Below, in pieces: positions 25,147-35,901 of a stretch of DNA of 64,000 nt. The stretch lies in contig CM027378.1 of NCBI GenBank assembly GCA_015680905.1, positions 57,933,501 to 57,997,500 on the forward strand, written 5' to 3'. The notes beneath the pieces were generated by a model that saw only the letters and a list, made by a program, of their open reading frames with translations, was not told where the DNA came from and did not search any database. The DNA comes from Coptis chinensis (taxonomy: Eukaryota; Streptophyta; Magnoliopsida; Ranunculales; Ranunculaceae). Position numbers and translations under genes: made by a program. Every line of letters starts with the position of its first letter. Within the stretch, counting starts at the first letter, position 1.

Positions 25147-25433
25147 TTATTTCACATAGCAGGGCGCTCCTCCACCATGTTGCTACCTCTTCTAGGGCAA
25201 ATAGAACCCCCCCCCCCTACAGGTGAGCGCATACACCTGAAGCTGCTCCACATGTAATAAGATCCCTACGGTCCCTGTTGTTATTGACGTAATGTAACCA
25301 ATGCCATTCCAAGCGGTGTTTGTTTGGTCCACCTTGGCCTAGCAAGGAAGCAATGCAGGAACCGATGTGCACTAGTGGCCCTTCTTTTCCCAGATCTAGA
25401 CCAACAGAGACAGCACAAATTGCTTCTAATTAT
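25147..25433 (-). pseudogene. Captured exon of a CLC-type chloride channel / anion exchanger gene
   Basis: The minus strand reads VGLDLGKEGPLVHIGSC, ASLLGQGG, NNRDRRDLITCGAASGV, then VLFALEEVATWWRSALL. GKEGP and the FALEE helix are canonical parts of the CLC anion pathway. A splice acceptor (TTTGCAG) is at the 5' end and a donor-like AAATAAG|GTGAG at the 3' end, so exon and flanking introns were taken. The GxFxP-type block between GV and VLF is damaged: a deletion leaves an in-frame TAG next to a run of G. Only about 95 codons are present, so no channel can be made. Confidence 0.85.
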
Positions 25434-25733
25434 CTGCAAAGATGAGTAAAAAAAGGTTTTTTGAGATCATATATAAAAATGTACTTGTTTATCAGGTTTG
25501 AGAATGTTTCGGACTCCTGAAACTTGCTTTTACAAAACACAAAGCTGAAGTTATCATAGTGGTGAACTTTTTCCCACTAAAGACATTCCCATCTATAGGA
25601 GATAGAGTGTGTGTGAGTAGGAGATATTACGATTTAAATAAAAAAATATAACATGAAAAGAAATTTTCATTTTAGCAAATAAACAAATTTTATTCTATTA
25701 AAGAAACTTTATGCAAATAAACATGTGACTTAC

Positions 25734-26122
25734 ATTGCCCAATAACATTTGCCAATTTGTTTTTGCTCAATAACCAAGTGACATACACTGACGCATTTTA
25801 TCAGTATCCATTCCACCACCATCATCTGCAAAGGAAACTCATGCCATGATTTCGCCCATAAAGGAAACAAAACAATCGTACCGTTGGTTTACCAGTCATT
25901 TCCAAATAAATTAAAGCAGTTTTTTCTATTTACCAGTAAGAAAAAACAAAGCAAAAGGTATTATAGAAAATATAAATTAAGGATGTGCTTTTCTTTACTC
26001 ATAACAACATCACCTAAGGTTGACTTCAGCTCATGGCAGATTTGAAATCAAAGACTCCTTGCGCTTCAACCTTACTAACTAACGCCCCAAGATATAGATG
26101 AATGTAGCCCTCAAGGCCACAA

Positions 26123-26184
<62 letters not shown>

Positions 26185-26485
26185 ATATATATATTGGTTG
26201 CAATGTTGTACATGCATCTCAGATCTTAGGTCCAAGAAAGCAGATGCCCATCTGAAGTTGCATATTTTAAAGAGTACCTACCTTCAATTAGCAACATTCT
26301 GCTCCCATCCTTCTTATTTTCTAACACATCAACATTTACAAAGGTAGCTCCATAGCAGACCTAGCAAAGAAGTTAGAATCTTTAATGAAGACAGCAGAGA
26401 GTATGAAGGAAATCCAATATACCTTCAAATAGATAAACAGGATAATATACCTCGTCTAAAGAATTGTCAAGAAGCTCCACGAAAG
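25734..26485 (-). pseudogene. Captured three-exon fragment of a MORC-family GHKL ATPase gene
   Basis: Exon a at 26451-26485 encodes FVELLDNSLDE (the N-box of the GHKL ATPase). Exon b at 26282-26360 encodes YGATFVNVDVLE and GSRMLLIE. Exon c at 25734-25825 encodes DDGGGMDTDKMRQCMSLGY (the G1 box). Acceptors (TTTTTCAG, TTGCTAG, TTTGCAG) and donors (GAG|GTATAT, GAAG|GTAGGT, AAT|GTAAGT) keep the exon phases consistent, so introns are retained. Exon c then shows a TCA-to-TGA-type stop and a one-base frameshift. In plants MORC ATPases help silence transposons. Here only the start of the ATPase domain remains. Confidence 0.85.
26125..26182. repeat. (AT)n microsatellite
   Basis: About 58 bases of uninterrupted AT dinucleotides. 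The Ile/Tyr-rich frame across it is spurious. Confidence 0.95.
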
Positions 26486-26898
26486 CTGAAAAATGTATGG
26501 TTCAAATATTAAAAAACTAACCGTTGGGGGTGGGGGAAGAAACCATGGTAGGACCCAAGTACTCAAAACAAAAAAATAACGTAGTCTAACCTCCAAGAGC
26601 CCATTTATGGCTAGTGGGTTGGAGAAGAGTGTTATGTTTTTCTTAAGAAGTGGCTGCTATAGAGAGTTGCTTTCTGGGTCATTTTCTTCTGCATCTTCTC
26701 CTTCCATGTAATGAGCTTTTGTTGAGTCTTACTCTTACCTATAAATCCCATTTTAACATTCTCTTGTTTGCGTTCAATACTAGAACGAATTTCGCATCGA
26801 AGAAATTATTCATAAAGAGCAAATGAGCATTCACATTTCTTTTCGGACTGTAAGAAATAATACTTATAAGAAATGTACCTAAGGCATGAAAAACAAAC

Positions 26899-27783
26899 CT
26901 GATTAACAGTCTCTCCAAAAGCTACAAATGCGAATTCATATTGCTTATGCTCAATGATTCCATCAATACTCCAGTTGGAAATAACTTGAACAAGAGATGT
27001 CACTTGTAAAAGAACTTGAATAGGCTTTAGGCCATCCTGGGACAACGAAACACATTTACGTATAGCAGACTAGAAATACCAATTTCATGATCCAGGATAT
27101 CAAATAAATTAAAATCTATAGATTGGAAGAGATGAGAAAGGAGATGTTTGGAGTCTTCAGCAATCATATCAGCCACAACTATCTCAAAATAGTCAAGTAA
27201 ACAAACAATAAGACTAGTACAAGATTCCCAACGTTCAATGGCAAAATAGTCTAAGGCACCACCATCCTCCCTCCTTTATTCGGGCTTGGACAGCCATGTA
27301 AAAGCAATAAGAACAATATTTACCTTTATCCGAAAGTGTCGCCAAAAAAACCAAGTGACATCTACCGAATTTTACATATAGAAGAGCAAAATCAAACCAC
27401 AAAAATTGAATTTTTTAAGGAATAATACAAGTAATAAAAATCGCACCTTTGGTTATAACTGGAGCAACTAACACCCAAGTTAATTTTAGTTGTGATATCA
27501 CCTAGTAGTAGTGTGAAAAATCGAAAAAGAGATATGAGATGATGAAAAATAGAAAACCATAGAAGAAGAAGGTGAAGGAAGGTCATTACCTAATAGCGGC
27601 GACCGGTGCTGACTCCCCAAAGTAGTGGAACGGTACTGCTTGAGAGAGGGAACGATGAAAAATATGAGAGAGAGGAGATGATATAAAAGAGAGGCGATGA
27701 AAAGAGCAGACGATATAAAGCTGTTTTTTAGTAATCTTAAACATGGAGAGAAGAGCACGATCATTTTGGTGTTTCCCTCTCAC
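26899..27783 (-). pseudogene. Further captured gene fragments, gene not identified
   Basis: Three exon-like minus-strand pieces. 27783-27588 starts MRGKHQND and ends APVAAIR before a donor-like GTAATG. About 27290-27060 reads FAIERWESCTSLIVCLLDYF and further. 26899-27036 lies between a CCCAG acceptor and a CAG|GTTTGT donor and reads DGLKPIQVLLQVTSLVQV and YEFAFVAFGETVNQ. They lie upstream of and in the same orientation as the MORC piece. They could be its 5' exons or another gene; I do not recognise them. Confidence 0.45.
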
Positions 27784-27889
27784 CGAAAATTCTTATTTAG
27801 TAATCTTAAATTCTAATTTAGCTATTATTTTAATATTATATTTAACTTTAACGATTTCTTTAGACTTTCTGGTCGAAGCAAACACTTTA

Positions 27890-28044
27890 AAAACGTAACA
27901 AATTAATTCTCAAATTGGGCAAAATTAACGTAACAATTTATATACAATTTTAACACTTATAAAATGTTAGGAACCAAGTTACACTTTAAAACCATTACTA
28001 AGCAAAAATCTTGAGCGTTACTAATATCCTATTTTGGTATAGTG
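27890..28044. repeat. Right subterminal region and terminus of CACTA 2
   Basis: AAAACGTAAC, AAAACCATTAC and related motifs are in inverted orientation to the left array. The segment ends TATTTTGGTATAGTG, followed by TSD TAA. Confidence 0.8.
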
Positions 28045-29008
28045 TAATAATTAGCATGTGAGGAAGTTCAACCCATTCTCATGGCGAATCAACTAACCTA
28101 CTAGAGTGAAACTCTTAAAAAACAATAATCCTAACTAACACATCAAGTCGTCATCAAGCTTCATCAAACCCATCTAATGGAGATTTAGCTAGAAGTCATT
28201 AGACTATCATTAATAGATAAATAAGAAGAAGACATAATGAAGAACAATAACTTGGATTTTATTAATCTAATGGAATAGAATTTAAGAATTAAAAGCTATA
28301 TTAAAGACTAAGTATTGAATAATCAACTAACTTAAAACTAATGAAAGAGTTATATGAATTAAATCCTAGGTTATGGGGAGGGAAAAATTATTCTAAAAAC
28401 TAAAACTAAGTATCTAATTAAGTATATTTTGAGTTATACCTTAGTCCTCTTTATATAAGAGAGGGCTAGGTTTACAATTTCGTGCATGGGCTTTGGAGCT
28501 ATGTTTTGGGCCTTTAAATCAAGCCCAAAACCTAATTACTTAAGTCCAAAAAGGGTTTTTCTACTAGAATTTACTTCAACATCCTTTCCGTCTACTTTTT
28601 CTCTTCTGATTGGGTTAAGACCTAGACCATTAGAAAGCTCTTTCCGAGGTGGTCGTTTTGACATATAATAGGCTCAATTCTGAGGTCTGAGTTCAAAGAT
28701 ATAGCCTATGGAAGTTCTGTTGACTTTTCTGCTCTATTTCTACCCGCGTTGAGTTTGACTTTTCATCTTTGACCGAGCTTTAAAAAGGGTTTTTCTCCTT
28801 GAATCTTGGCCTTTAGTCATAGAACTTCTTAGCAACCAACCTTTGCTCCTTTATCTCTCAAAAGTGACATATTTCTTCACATATTGATCTCCAATACCTG
28901 AAATACACAAAAGCACGTAAACAATACTAACTCTTATTTATTATACACATAATTGGTCTAAATGTAATATTATTAAGGGGTTAAAACTACAATTTTGGGC
29001 TCTTATCA
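28045..29008 (-). mobile_element. 5' LTR of element A, U3-side part
   Basis: The reverse complement starts TGATAAGAGCCCAAAATTGT at 29008 and aligns with E1's LTR 38691-39600. It carries the MSKR small ORF (28536-28664). Confidence 0.85.
28536..28664 (-). CDS. Small open frame inside the LTR (MSKR peptide), element A copy
   Basis: 42 codons beginning MSKRPPRKELSNGLGLNP. Equivalent frames start in E1's LTRs (38920, 49840), in LTR G (minus, from 51453) and in D's LTR (52787) with the same MSKR start. Whether it is translated is unknown; conservation of the DNA alone could explain it. Confidence 0.3.
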   Translation of the reverse strand: MSKRPPRKELSNGLGLNPIRREKVDGKDVEVNSSRKTLFGLK

Positions 29009-29339
29009 ATACACCTGTAGTTTGTTCTTCATGATGAAAATATGCCACCTCTAAATAAGTTTGGGGCATGGGTTGTTTGATATAGAACGAGAAATACATG
29101 GTTTATTGTACTAGGGATAATTATTCTTCTATAAAATTTTTGGATTTTTGTATTTTTGAAAATATATGTAATGCAGAAAGAAAAATGGAAAATTTTGGCA
29201 TGATGTATTTGTATTACCTTCTACTCATATACGAAATTCCACAGAAGAAACAAATAAAACAAGCAGACAATATTAAAATTACACTACTAGTTATAATTAT
29301 ACATAAGTGCGAAAAGTGAACAAACTGAAAATAAATCAT

Positions 29340-30418
29340 AACTATGTATACGGACACTAGGGGGCTACCTAGTCAGAATCCGTGTGTGACTCATCACAAC
29401 GTCGAGAAGATCCTTCTCCATGTTGATGTCGGGTCCTAGGGTGTCTATCACTTCGCGGAGTGCATCTCTAATGATCTGCAGTATCCTTGTGACACTGTGC
29501 TGAAAACGCCGTTGTTCCTGCTAGAAAGACTGTTGCTAGGGTTTGCTGTGCCGCTTTAATAACTTGCTGACCTTGCCTGAGGTGGTGGATATGCTGGTGC
29601 AAAATCCTCTGGCCCTTATGGGGGAAATGAATTCCGTCCATGGGCTAAGTGAACTGTCGAGTGGCACCTTTAGCGAAGTAGTCCACTGGCCAGGTAGTAT
29701 GTGCTTGCTCGGCGACAGGTGGATGATAGAGTTTCTGGATGCAATGTGCATATATAATACCTATAGTAGCATCCCTGACCTCCAGTAGAGCGTCTGTAGC
29801 TTTGAACCTCCAGTGCTGCATGATCCTGGTGACCAACACTGGTAGAGGGGCGGTGGACCTCCTGGGTTTACAGAGTTGCTCCCAAATGAAGGTGGCAATG
29901 CAGAAGTTGTTCTTCTTCTCCTAAAGAATCCACAGGATGTGGAGCATCACCTTACCGATATCAGAAGGCATTACTGAGCCTATTAATTTGAAGGTTGTCC
30001 ATTGAGATACTGCCAAATGATTCCTTCGCAGTGAACTCTGAAATACGCAGTGTGACGTGGGGTTTTTCCTACCCTTGAGAAGCGTTTCTACCATTATAAC
30101 GTCGATGACCTTGTTGTCTAGGAACTGTTCCATCTGAGTATAGACTTTCAGAGGAATCCCCAGAGCCTCACTCACCACCTCCTTAGTGAGCTCAAACGCG
30201 TGGCCATCATTGATAACCATGACGTGGTCATCCTCCCCTCATTGCATGTTGTTGTAAAACAAAAGAGTAAGAGAGGGAGAATAACTCACGCCTTCCAACA
30301 AAACCAAAGACTCCCATCCTCTTCTTCTAATCTCAGCCTTGAAGTGCACTTTAAATAGATCGGAATTGAAGAGGGGTTCGAAATTTTGCTCCGGCACGAT
30401 TTTTAGGACTCGAGCCAT
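29340..30418 (-). pseudogene. Accessory ORF2 of element B, broken
   Basis: The start Met is at 30418. The frame begins MARVLKIVPEQNFEPLFNSD, continues RRRGWESLVLLEGVSYS and LTLLFYNNMQ, then an in-frame TGA. It resumes at 30220 with GHAFELTKEVVSEALGIPLK and runs to the block HILWIL (stop at 29921). It continues in the next frame as APLPVLVTRIM..WRF and GIIYAHCIQKLYHPPVAEQ. The homologue in E1 is 44877-45700. The PEQ.FE.LF, W..L, FYN and LG(I/L)P pattern is also shared with ORF3, so ORF2 and ORF3 look like relatives. Function unknown. Confidence 0.65.
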
Positions 30419-31014
30419 TTTGAGTAGGAGTTGATGAAATCAGGGTTTTTAGTTGGAATGAGGGTTGAAAATGGAGCTTACTGTAAAATTTTGTGTTTGT
30501 AGGTGGGGGGCGGTCGCGAGTTGATTTGGTGTAGCTAGGGTTTGGGCAATTTAGGGACGATGATTAGGTCAGGCGATCACAAGGGTTAAATACGAGTTGA
30601 TGGCACATGCTTCGCACGTACCTCTTAAGTTAAAATGAAATTTTGGCCCAAGCCCAAATAAAATCAGGTAATTCCGATCATATCCTAAGTGCCTTGACAA
30701 CTTCAAAAGCCAATCCGTGCTTTATTATTCGTTCGATCCTGATCCGTGAGGTACCAAAACGATCAGTATCAAAAATGGTATGCAAAGGTATAGGATATAC
30801 TCACATCCAATGGTGGATGAAAAATAGATAAGGGAAAGAAACGAAAAAGAACTGAAGGGAAATATATACAAACAAAAGAAGGAAAAAATTTAATTAATTT
30901 TTTTTGGGTTTTGAATATTGATAAATTGAAATTTTAAAAAGGTAGGTCATTTTCAGTCAGATTCCCAAGACTTTTAGAAGTTTTTGAAAACTTGAGTCAA
31001 TCCCATCCAGATGG

Positions 31015-31317
31015 TTAGATTACTCTCTTCAGCTGTGCTTGGTGAGCAGGTGGCTGGCACATGAAAACCTTGAAAAATAAATTTTCACTCTCAGGTTGAA
31101 GACCAAGACAAGTTGGTGTTTGACAGTTCGAGCACCAGCCTTCTCTCATAGCTCGTCTCTTACGTGCGTATAAACTCTTACCCAAACTAGGAATGGTTTT
31201 TGGTATATGTGTCCATATCTTCAGTTGCAGTTCTCTAGGAAGTGCTTGCACAAGATCATTGAAATTGATCCATCTAGTCTTGCTAGGTGGAGGGTTTTTG
31301 TTCTTAACAGAAAACAT
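31015..31317 (-). CDS. Unidentified 100-codon frame in element B
   Basis: It starts MFSVKNKNPPPSKTRWINF, contains LPRELQLKIWTHIPKTIPSLG, which looks loosely like an F-box, and a small Cys motif, CSNCQTPTC. I do not recognise a family. It lies between gag and ORF2, where the complete relative E1 has the conserved tail and spacer, so it may be captured sequence or chance. Confidence 0.25.
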   Translation of the reverse strand: MFSVKNKNPPPSKTRWINFNDLVQALPRELQLKIWTHIPKTIPSLGKSLYARKRRAMREGWCSNCQTPTCLGLQPESENLFFKVFMCQPPAHQAQLKRVI

Positions 31318-32344
31318 TTTTGAAAAAGTTTTGAAAGTTTTTAGAAAGAGAGATTGAGAAGGGGAAAGATTTTGAGAAGAAATGAAGAATTTTTGAAAAT
31401 TTGTACAAGTTTGAGTCTTTTAGCGTCGGATTCTCGAGGCAAATAGAGAGGTGGATGCAAAAGATAGAATTAAACAGAGAATAGAATCACTTTGAGTTAC
31501 TCTATTTGTTTAATTCTCATTTGGAGATGCCTTGTCTATTTTTTTTTAGTTGGTTTTCCCAAGAAAAAGATATCTCTAACCATATAGAGGTTTAGACAAG
31601 AAGATAAAATTATACGTGAATCCGGTATCATTTTGTTACTCCGGGGCATATAATTTTCATTTTTATATCCTCTAGTTTTGAAAACTATGGAGAGATATTT
31701 TAAGAAACTCATACTCAAAAGCTGTGATTCTAAACACTAATTTTTTAAAACAAACCATAATAGTAATCTAAGGCAACTTTTGTGTCATCTCTAGGACGAA
31801 CCCAATCTAGATAGACAGAGCTTCAGCTATGCGAGTTGGGGGATTTACTGCGCAAGACATGGAATGTCCTGACCCGTGCGAATAGCTTGGTGATATATGC
31901 GACCCTTAATAAGCAAAACTGATCTCAAACCGCCCTTAGATTGCGTTGTTCTAGGGGTTGGTCTGTGTAGAATCCATTGCCCGTTTTGTTTTTGGAAAGT
32001 CACATAACTATTGATGTATCGAGAATCTTGCATTAATAGAACGGAGAAAACAACTATTTTAAAAAAGAAATGTAAAATAAAGAAAAAAAATTGTATACTA
32101 GCTCTACAAGTTCACACTTACTCAAACGACGAGTAAAAGGTGTTTTACAAAGAATATGCGAGATATACATGGACTAAGGCTCCACGATGTATTCCTTTTA
32201 AAGAAAAAGGTGGAATGGAATGGGGAAGGAATACATCGTAGAAAAGCGGATTTAATCCTCGTAGATAGGATAATCATGAAAGAAGTTTTAGCACTCCAGC
32301 TTCGTTCACATCACTTGTTGCTTCAACGGCTGTGTTTGTTGGTT
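31318..32344. other. Middle of element B, no gene recognised
   Basis: It holds imperfect hairpin-forming repeats at about 31465-31525 and 31595-31660 of similar layout, and a perfect inverted repeat (GATGTATTCCTT 32186-32197, AAGGAATACATC 32226-32237). Confidence 0.45.
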
Positions 32345-33541
32345 TAGGGTTTGAAATAGCTTGTCTCGGGAACACACTTTTTTGGGTTTTGTCTTAGTCT
32401 AACAAGTTCAGAGATTGTTGCATGGATGCTAGGATTTGAGTTTGTTATTGCATGATAGATAACATTATCTTAGTGGGCTTATCTGTTTGGACACTAGTTG
32501 TAATTAGAACTACATCTCTTTGGTTGTTGATAAGTGGGTTTTGGTAGTTCTGGTTAAAATGGGATGGAACCAATGCTCTGATTGTTATAAGTACCTTGTC
32601 ATTGTCTGAATGTATGTGGTGGTTTATTGAGACCTGGAGGTGGTTGGGTTTGTGGATTATTAGTCCATGCGAAGTTTGAGTATTGTCTCCATGGTGCATT
32701 TTGTACATTGAAAGCACATACTTCTTCTGGTTGAAGTGATGATAGGTTTGTGATCAAAGGACAGGTGGTATCTATATGATTTAAGCTCAAATAGAAATTA
32801 CACGTTGAGGTATTTATATTCATGGCAGGATTAGGAGTTTGGTCTGTTTGCTTTGCTGTGAGGGCATCTATCTTTCTTATGCGGGTCGTTTAAAGTTTTC
32901 ATTTCTGGATCGGATTTTACCTAAAAAATACCACTAGCCTTAGATGTATTAGGTTGGAATGTTCTGAAATTGTTTATATCGCCCCAATGCGTACTCTTTT
33001 AAGCTTGGTTTTCAAGAAAGATTAAAGCTTCGGTTTCACCTCTATCCATTTTTTTCTTTCAAGAGGGTTACTTTGTGTTCTTGGAGAAGACCTTTGAAGA
33101 AACATTGGACAAGAGTGGATTTTTCTATTTTATGGTGAGGACATGAATGGAGTAGGTCAGAGAACTTATCCCATGCTTCGGAAAATGTCTCACTCGAACT
33201 CTGTCGGAAGACATGTATCTTACTTCTTATTTAATTTCTTCTATTTTCTTCGGTGTAAAGTACTTCTTCATGAAGGCGAACACAACCTTTTCCCATGTAT
33301 CGAAGAAATCGGGCTTTTGAGAAAAAAGCCATGTGTGACTCTTACCAGCTAGAGTGAAAGGAAACACTCATAGCTTCACTTGATCATTGGTGACACTCGG
33401 ATGGTGGAAAGTATTGCATACTTCATGTATCTGACGTAGATGTTTGTATGGTAACTCGTGTTCAAACTTGTGAAACATGGGTATAAGATTGAACACATTT
33501 GGTGGAATGCGAAAATCGCTCGTGAGCGGTGTGAGTTGTAT
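32345..33541 (-). pseudogene. gag of element B (Athila lineage), heavily decayed
   Basis: The minus strand reads DFRIPPNVFNLIPMFHKF, ELPYKHLRQIHEVCNTFHHP, then VFPFTLAGKSHTWL and, after frameshifts, FLENQA and a zinc-knuckle remnant CNFYLSLNHIDTTC in which the second Cys of the CX2C pair is Tyr. It ends near the GVFPGQ-type block at about 32350. Many stops are present. The N-terminal part was separated by the insertion of element C at 33543. Confidence 0.7.
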
Positions 33542-33542
33542 A

Positions 33543-34843
33543 TGATAAGCACCCAAAACTGTAATATAAACCCCGTAGAGACATAACATTTTGGTTAAAT
33601 ATGTATTTAATAAATGTAAATTAATTATATTTTTGTGCTTTTATAAGTTTCGGCATTCAAACGACAAAATACAAACAAAACCTGCGTTTTAGCATATAAT
33701 ACGGTCGAATAAAGCTTGGTCTTGAAATCTTTCATCTTAGTCGTTTAAAGCTCACAGACGCAAAAATAAAGCTCATGGACTTAACAGGCCAGAACAGGTC
33801 AGTAGTGCCAAAACGTCAACCAAATTCCAGAGCTCATATCTTCTTATTCTTAACTCCAAATTATGCAAGTGACCTGCCCAAAAGATCAGTGCAACATGCT
33901 TTATCCAATGCTAGATTTTGCAAAAAGTCGACTTTCAGGTCTCACTGGTAAAAACTACGGGTCCCACCACAAGAATGGGCCCCACCATGGAAAGGCCCAT
34001 GAAACAAGTTAAAAGAACAAACCTAATCCCCTGAGCCAGCCAAAAAAGTCATTTTCGGGTCAAGACTTGGTCAAACTGACCTAAAACAGTTCGAGAATTA
34101 TGAGAAAGTTCAAAAGGTGACATCTTCCATCTCCTAACTCTGATTGAAGCATACGACCTATCAAAATGATCATCGCAAAAAACTCTACACAATGGTATAA
34201 TGTTTCTACAAAATGGACATATGATTTGAAATCAGAGATAAAGCCAAGCACGTCACTATTCATAAAAAACGACATAGATATTTTAGATTTTTTTTATTAT
34301 TTAACTTTTTATAAAGTCAAAAGATAAATAGTTATAAATAGTGTTGAATAGTGTCAAATAGTGATTACTATTCTTTAAAGTCAAAAAGTTAAGTAGTAAT
34401 CAAATCTCAGTCGTTGGATCAGATTTTTTAGATTCAATCACGACCATCTATTCAACTATAAATAGAAGGGTCTAGTTTTAGTTTTTCTCATAGAATGGTT
34501 AGCATTCCATCATTAGGAGTAGTGTTAGATTTATTGCTTTCTAGTGTAATTTTACTACTTTCTAGATTAAGTTGATGCTTTTTGTTTTAAATTCATTTAC
34601 TGCTTTCAGTTTTCAATTTCATTTGACTACTTTCTGATTTCAAATTCTGTTTTCAATCTCTAAATCAATTAGGAAATAGAAAAATCTCAAAATGCTTTTA
34701 AAATAAAAAGAAAATTTCTCTCCTCCACTTTCTCACTAAATCACATGATCGAATTAATAGTTTATGTCTATAAATAAACATTTGCAATTTTATTAAATTA
34801 TGAATGAAATGACAAACCCAACTGCTGTTTTACACACTGATCA
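33543..34843 (+). mobile_element. 5' LTR of element C (1,301 bp)
   Basis: Starts TGATAAGCACCCAAAACTGT, ends CACTGATCA, and is followed after one base by a PBS-like TGGTGCCGCTG. Its start is related to the E1 LTR start, but the body is different. Confidence 0.75.
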
Positions 34844-34844
34844 A

Positions 34845-34857
34845 TGGTGCCGCTGTG
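34845..34857 (+). promoter_or_regulatory. PBS-like site of element C
   Basis: TGGTGCCGCTGTG directly after the LTR. Two or three mismatches to the tRNA-Asp PBS TGGCGCCGTTGCC. Confidence 0.55.
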
Positions 34858-34984
34858 TTTTTAGTAAAATTTGGAGAATAAATTAATTTGGTCACAACAC
34901 TCCCATAATCATTTCTATTCCCTCCACAATTTTTCATTTTCCTTCATAAAAAAAAAAAAAAAAAAAAGGTCGTAGGCATGTATA

Positions 34985-35015
<31 letters not shown>

Positions 35016-35688
35016 TCCTTTCTATCTCTGTTTCTTATTTCTTCTCTGCGCCTCTACTTCTTCCCATTTTGTATTCTCCCTCATGCCTCTCTTTCTCTCT
35101 TCTTTTCTTCTTTGTTTCTTCTCCTCTCCGAATGACATACTTACTAATTGATTGATTTCGTTTAGGTGAATTAGATGCTCGCTGGTGGCGATTGATGGTG
35201 GAGGGTGGTTTGGTGACTACTCGATTGGTGGTTAAAGAAGACGACGATGAATTAATGTGTTGACGGGGCAGACGAAAAGAAATGGTTGTGGTTGTTGTGG
35301 CGTGATGACGCTAGATGATGACTGGGTGTTGTGAAGCAGACGGTGATGGATAGTGCTGGCAGTGATTCTAGGTGGGTGCCTGGAAATGGTGGTGTTGGTG
35401 TTGAAAGTTGGAGGTCACGGTGGTTGGTAGTGATGATTGGGTATTAAGGTGACTGGGGTGTTGAATTTGTGACTGGAGCGGAACATTGATTGGTGTCGAC
35501 TGAAAAATAAAAATTAGGTGTCTGTGCTGGTGGTAGTTGTGCTGGTAGTTGTGTTGTGGTGGTCGGTGTTGTTATCGTGGAGTAGGTAGGTAGGGAGGCT
35601 GGTCAAGCTAGCTATCTGTATGTACCAGTGTACTCGTACCCCTACGAACGACCATCATTGGGTTCTACTATAAGAGCCGCTTTCTAAT
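34858..35688 (+). other. Leader of element C with simple repeats
   Basis: Non-coding. It has a 20-base A run at about 34948-34967, a TA run at about 34979-35007 followed by T9, a C/T-rich stretch to 35130, and a GT/GG-rich stretch of GGTGGT words at 35180-35590. Confidence 0.5.
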
Positions 35689-35888
35689 GAGGCGTGCTTG
35701 CTTGCCTGCTACTGTGACATTCCCGCTTGCCTACTAGTGAGGCGTGCTTGCTTGCCCGCTACTGTGGCATTCCCGCTTGCCTACTAGTGAGGCGTGCTTG
35801 CTTGCCCGCTACTGTGGCATTCCTGCTTGCCTACTAGTGAGGCATGCTTGCTTGCCCGCTATTGTGGCATTCCCGCTTGCCTACTAAT
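35689..35888 (+). repeat. Four exact-period 50-bp tandem repeats before gag
   Basis: GAGGCGTGCTTGCTTGCC begins at 35689, 35739, 35789 and (as GAGGCATGC) 35839. Each unit also has CATTCCYGCTTGCCTACTA. A 50-base period does not keep frame, so the array is unlikely to be coding. Confidence 0.95.
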
Positions 35889-35901
35889 GTTGCATTCTGA
35901 C

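Larger units (their letters stand above)
21103..28044 (-). mobile_element. CACTA transposon 2 (Pack-CACTA), 6.9 kb, carrying host gene fragments
   Basis: The left end is TACTATACCAAAACAGG (first base probably mutated from C) and the right end, read inward, is CACTATACCAAAATAGG. TSD TAA is at 21100-21102 and 28045-28047. Removing the element restores a continuous LTR of element A. GTAACGGTTTT subterminal motifs are dense at the left end and present at the right. There is no TNP2 or TNPA. Instead the interior holds intron-containing pieces of unrelated plant genes, all on the minus strand, plus a hAT element. It would depend on a transposase in trans. Confidence 0.9.
1..29008 (-). mobile_element. 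Element A: Athila-like LTR retrotransposon, interrupted by three insertions, 3' end off the left edge
   Basis: Reading the minus strand from 29008 leftwards gives 5' LTR, PBS (20661-20676), leader, gag, protease, conserved tail and ORF3, in the same order as the complete element at 38691-51004. The parts are separated by a CACTA at 21103-28044 (in the LTR), a CACTA at 4567-18723 (in gag) and a solo LTR at 3266-4543 (in gag). Homology to E1 resumes on each side of every insertion, and each insertion has its own TSD. No reverse transcriptase or integrase is seen between protease and ORF3. The 3' LTR is not in the window. Confidence 0.85.
29009..33542 (-). mobile_element. Element B: decayed Athila-like element fragment
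   Basis: The minus strand holds a gag remnant (33541-32345), a non-coding middle and an ORF2-type accessory gene (30418-29340). Element A was inserted at its left and element C into its gag at its right, so both LTRs are out of sight. No protease is recognised. Confidence 0.65.

Noticed and set aside
26026-26235. 69-codon frame
   Set aside because: Created by the AT microsatellite.
32186-32237. Transcription terminator
   Set aside because: A perfect 12-bp hairpin in plant retroelement DNA; no reason to assign termination.
35689-35888. Coding repeat of the gag N terminus
   Set aside because: A 50-base period breaks the frame every unit, and a better gag start is at 35902.
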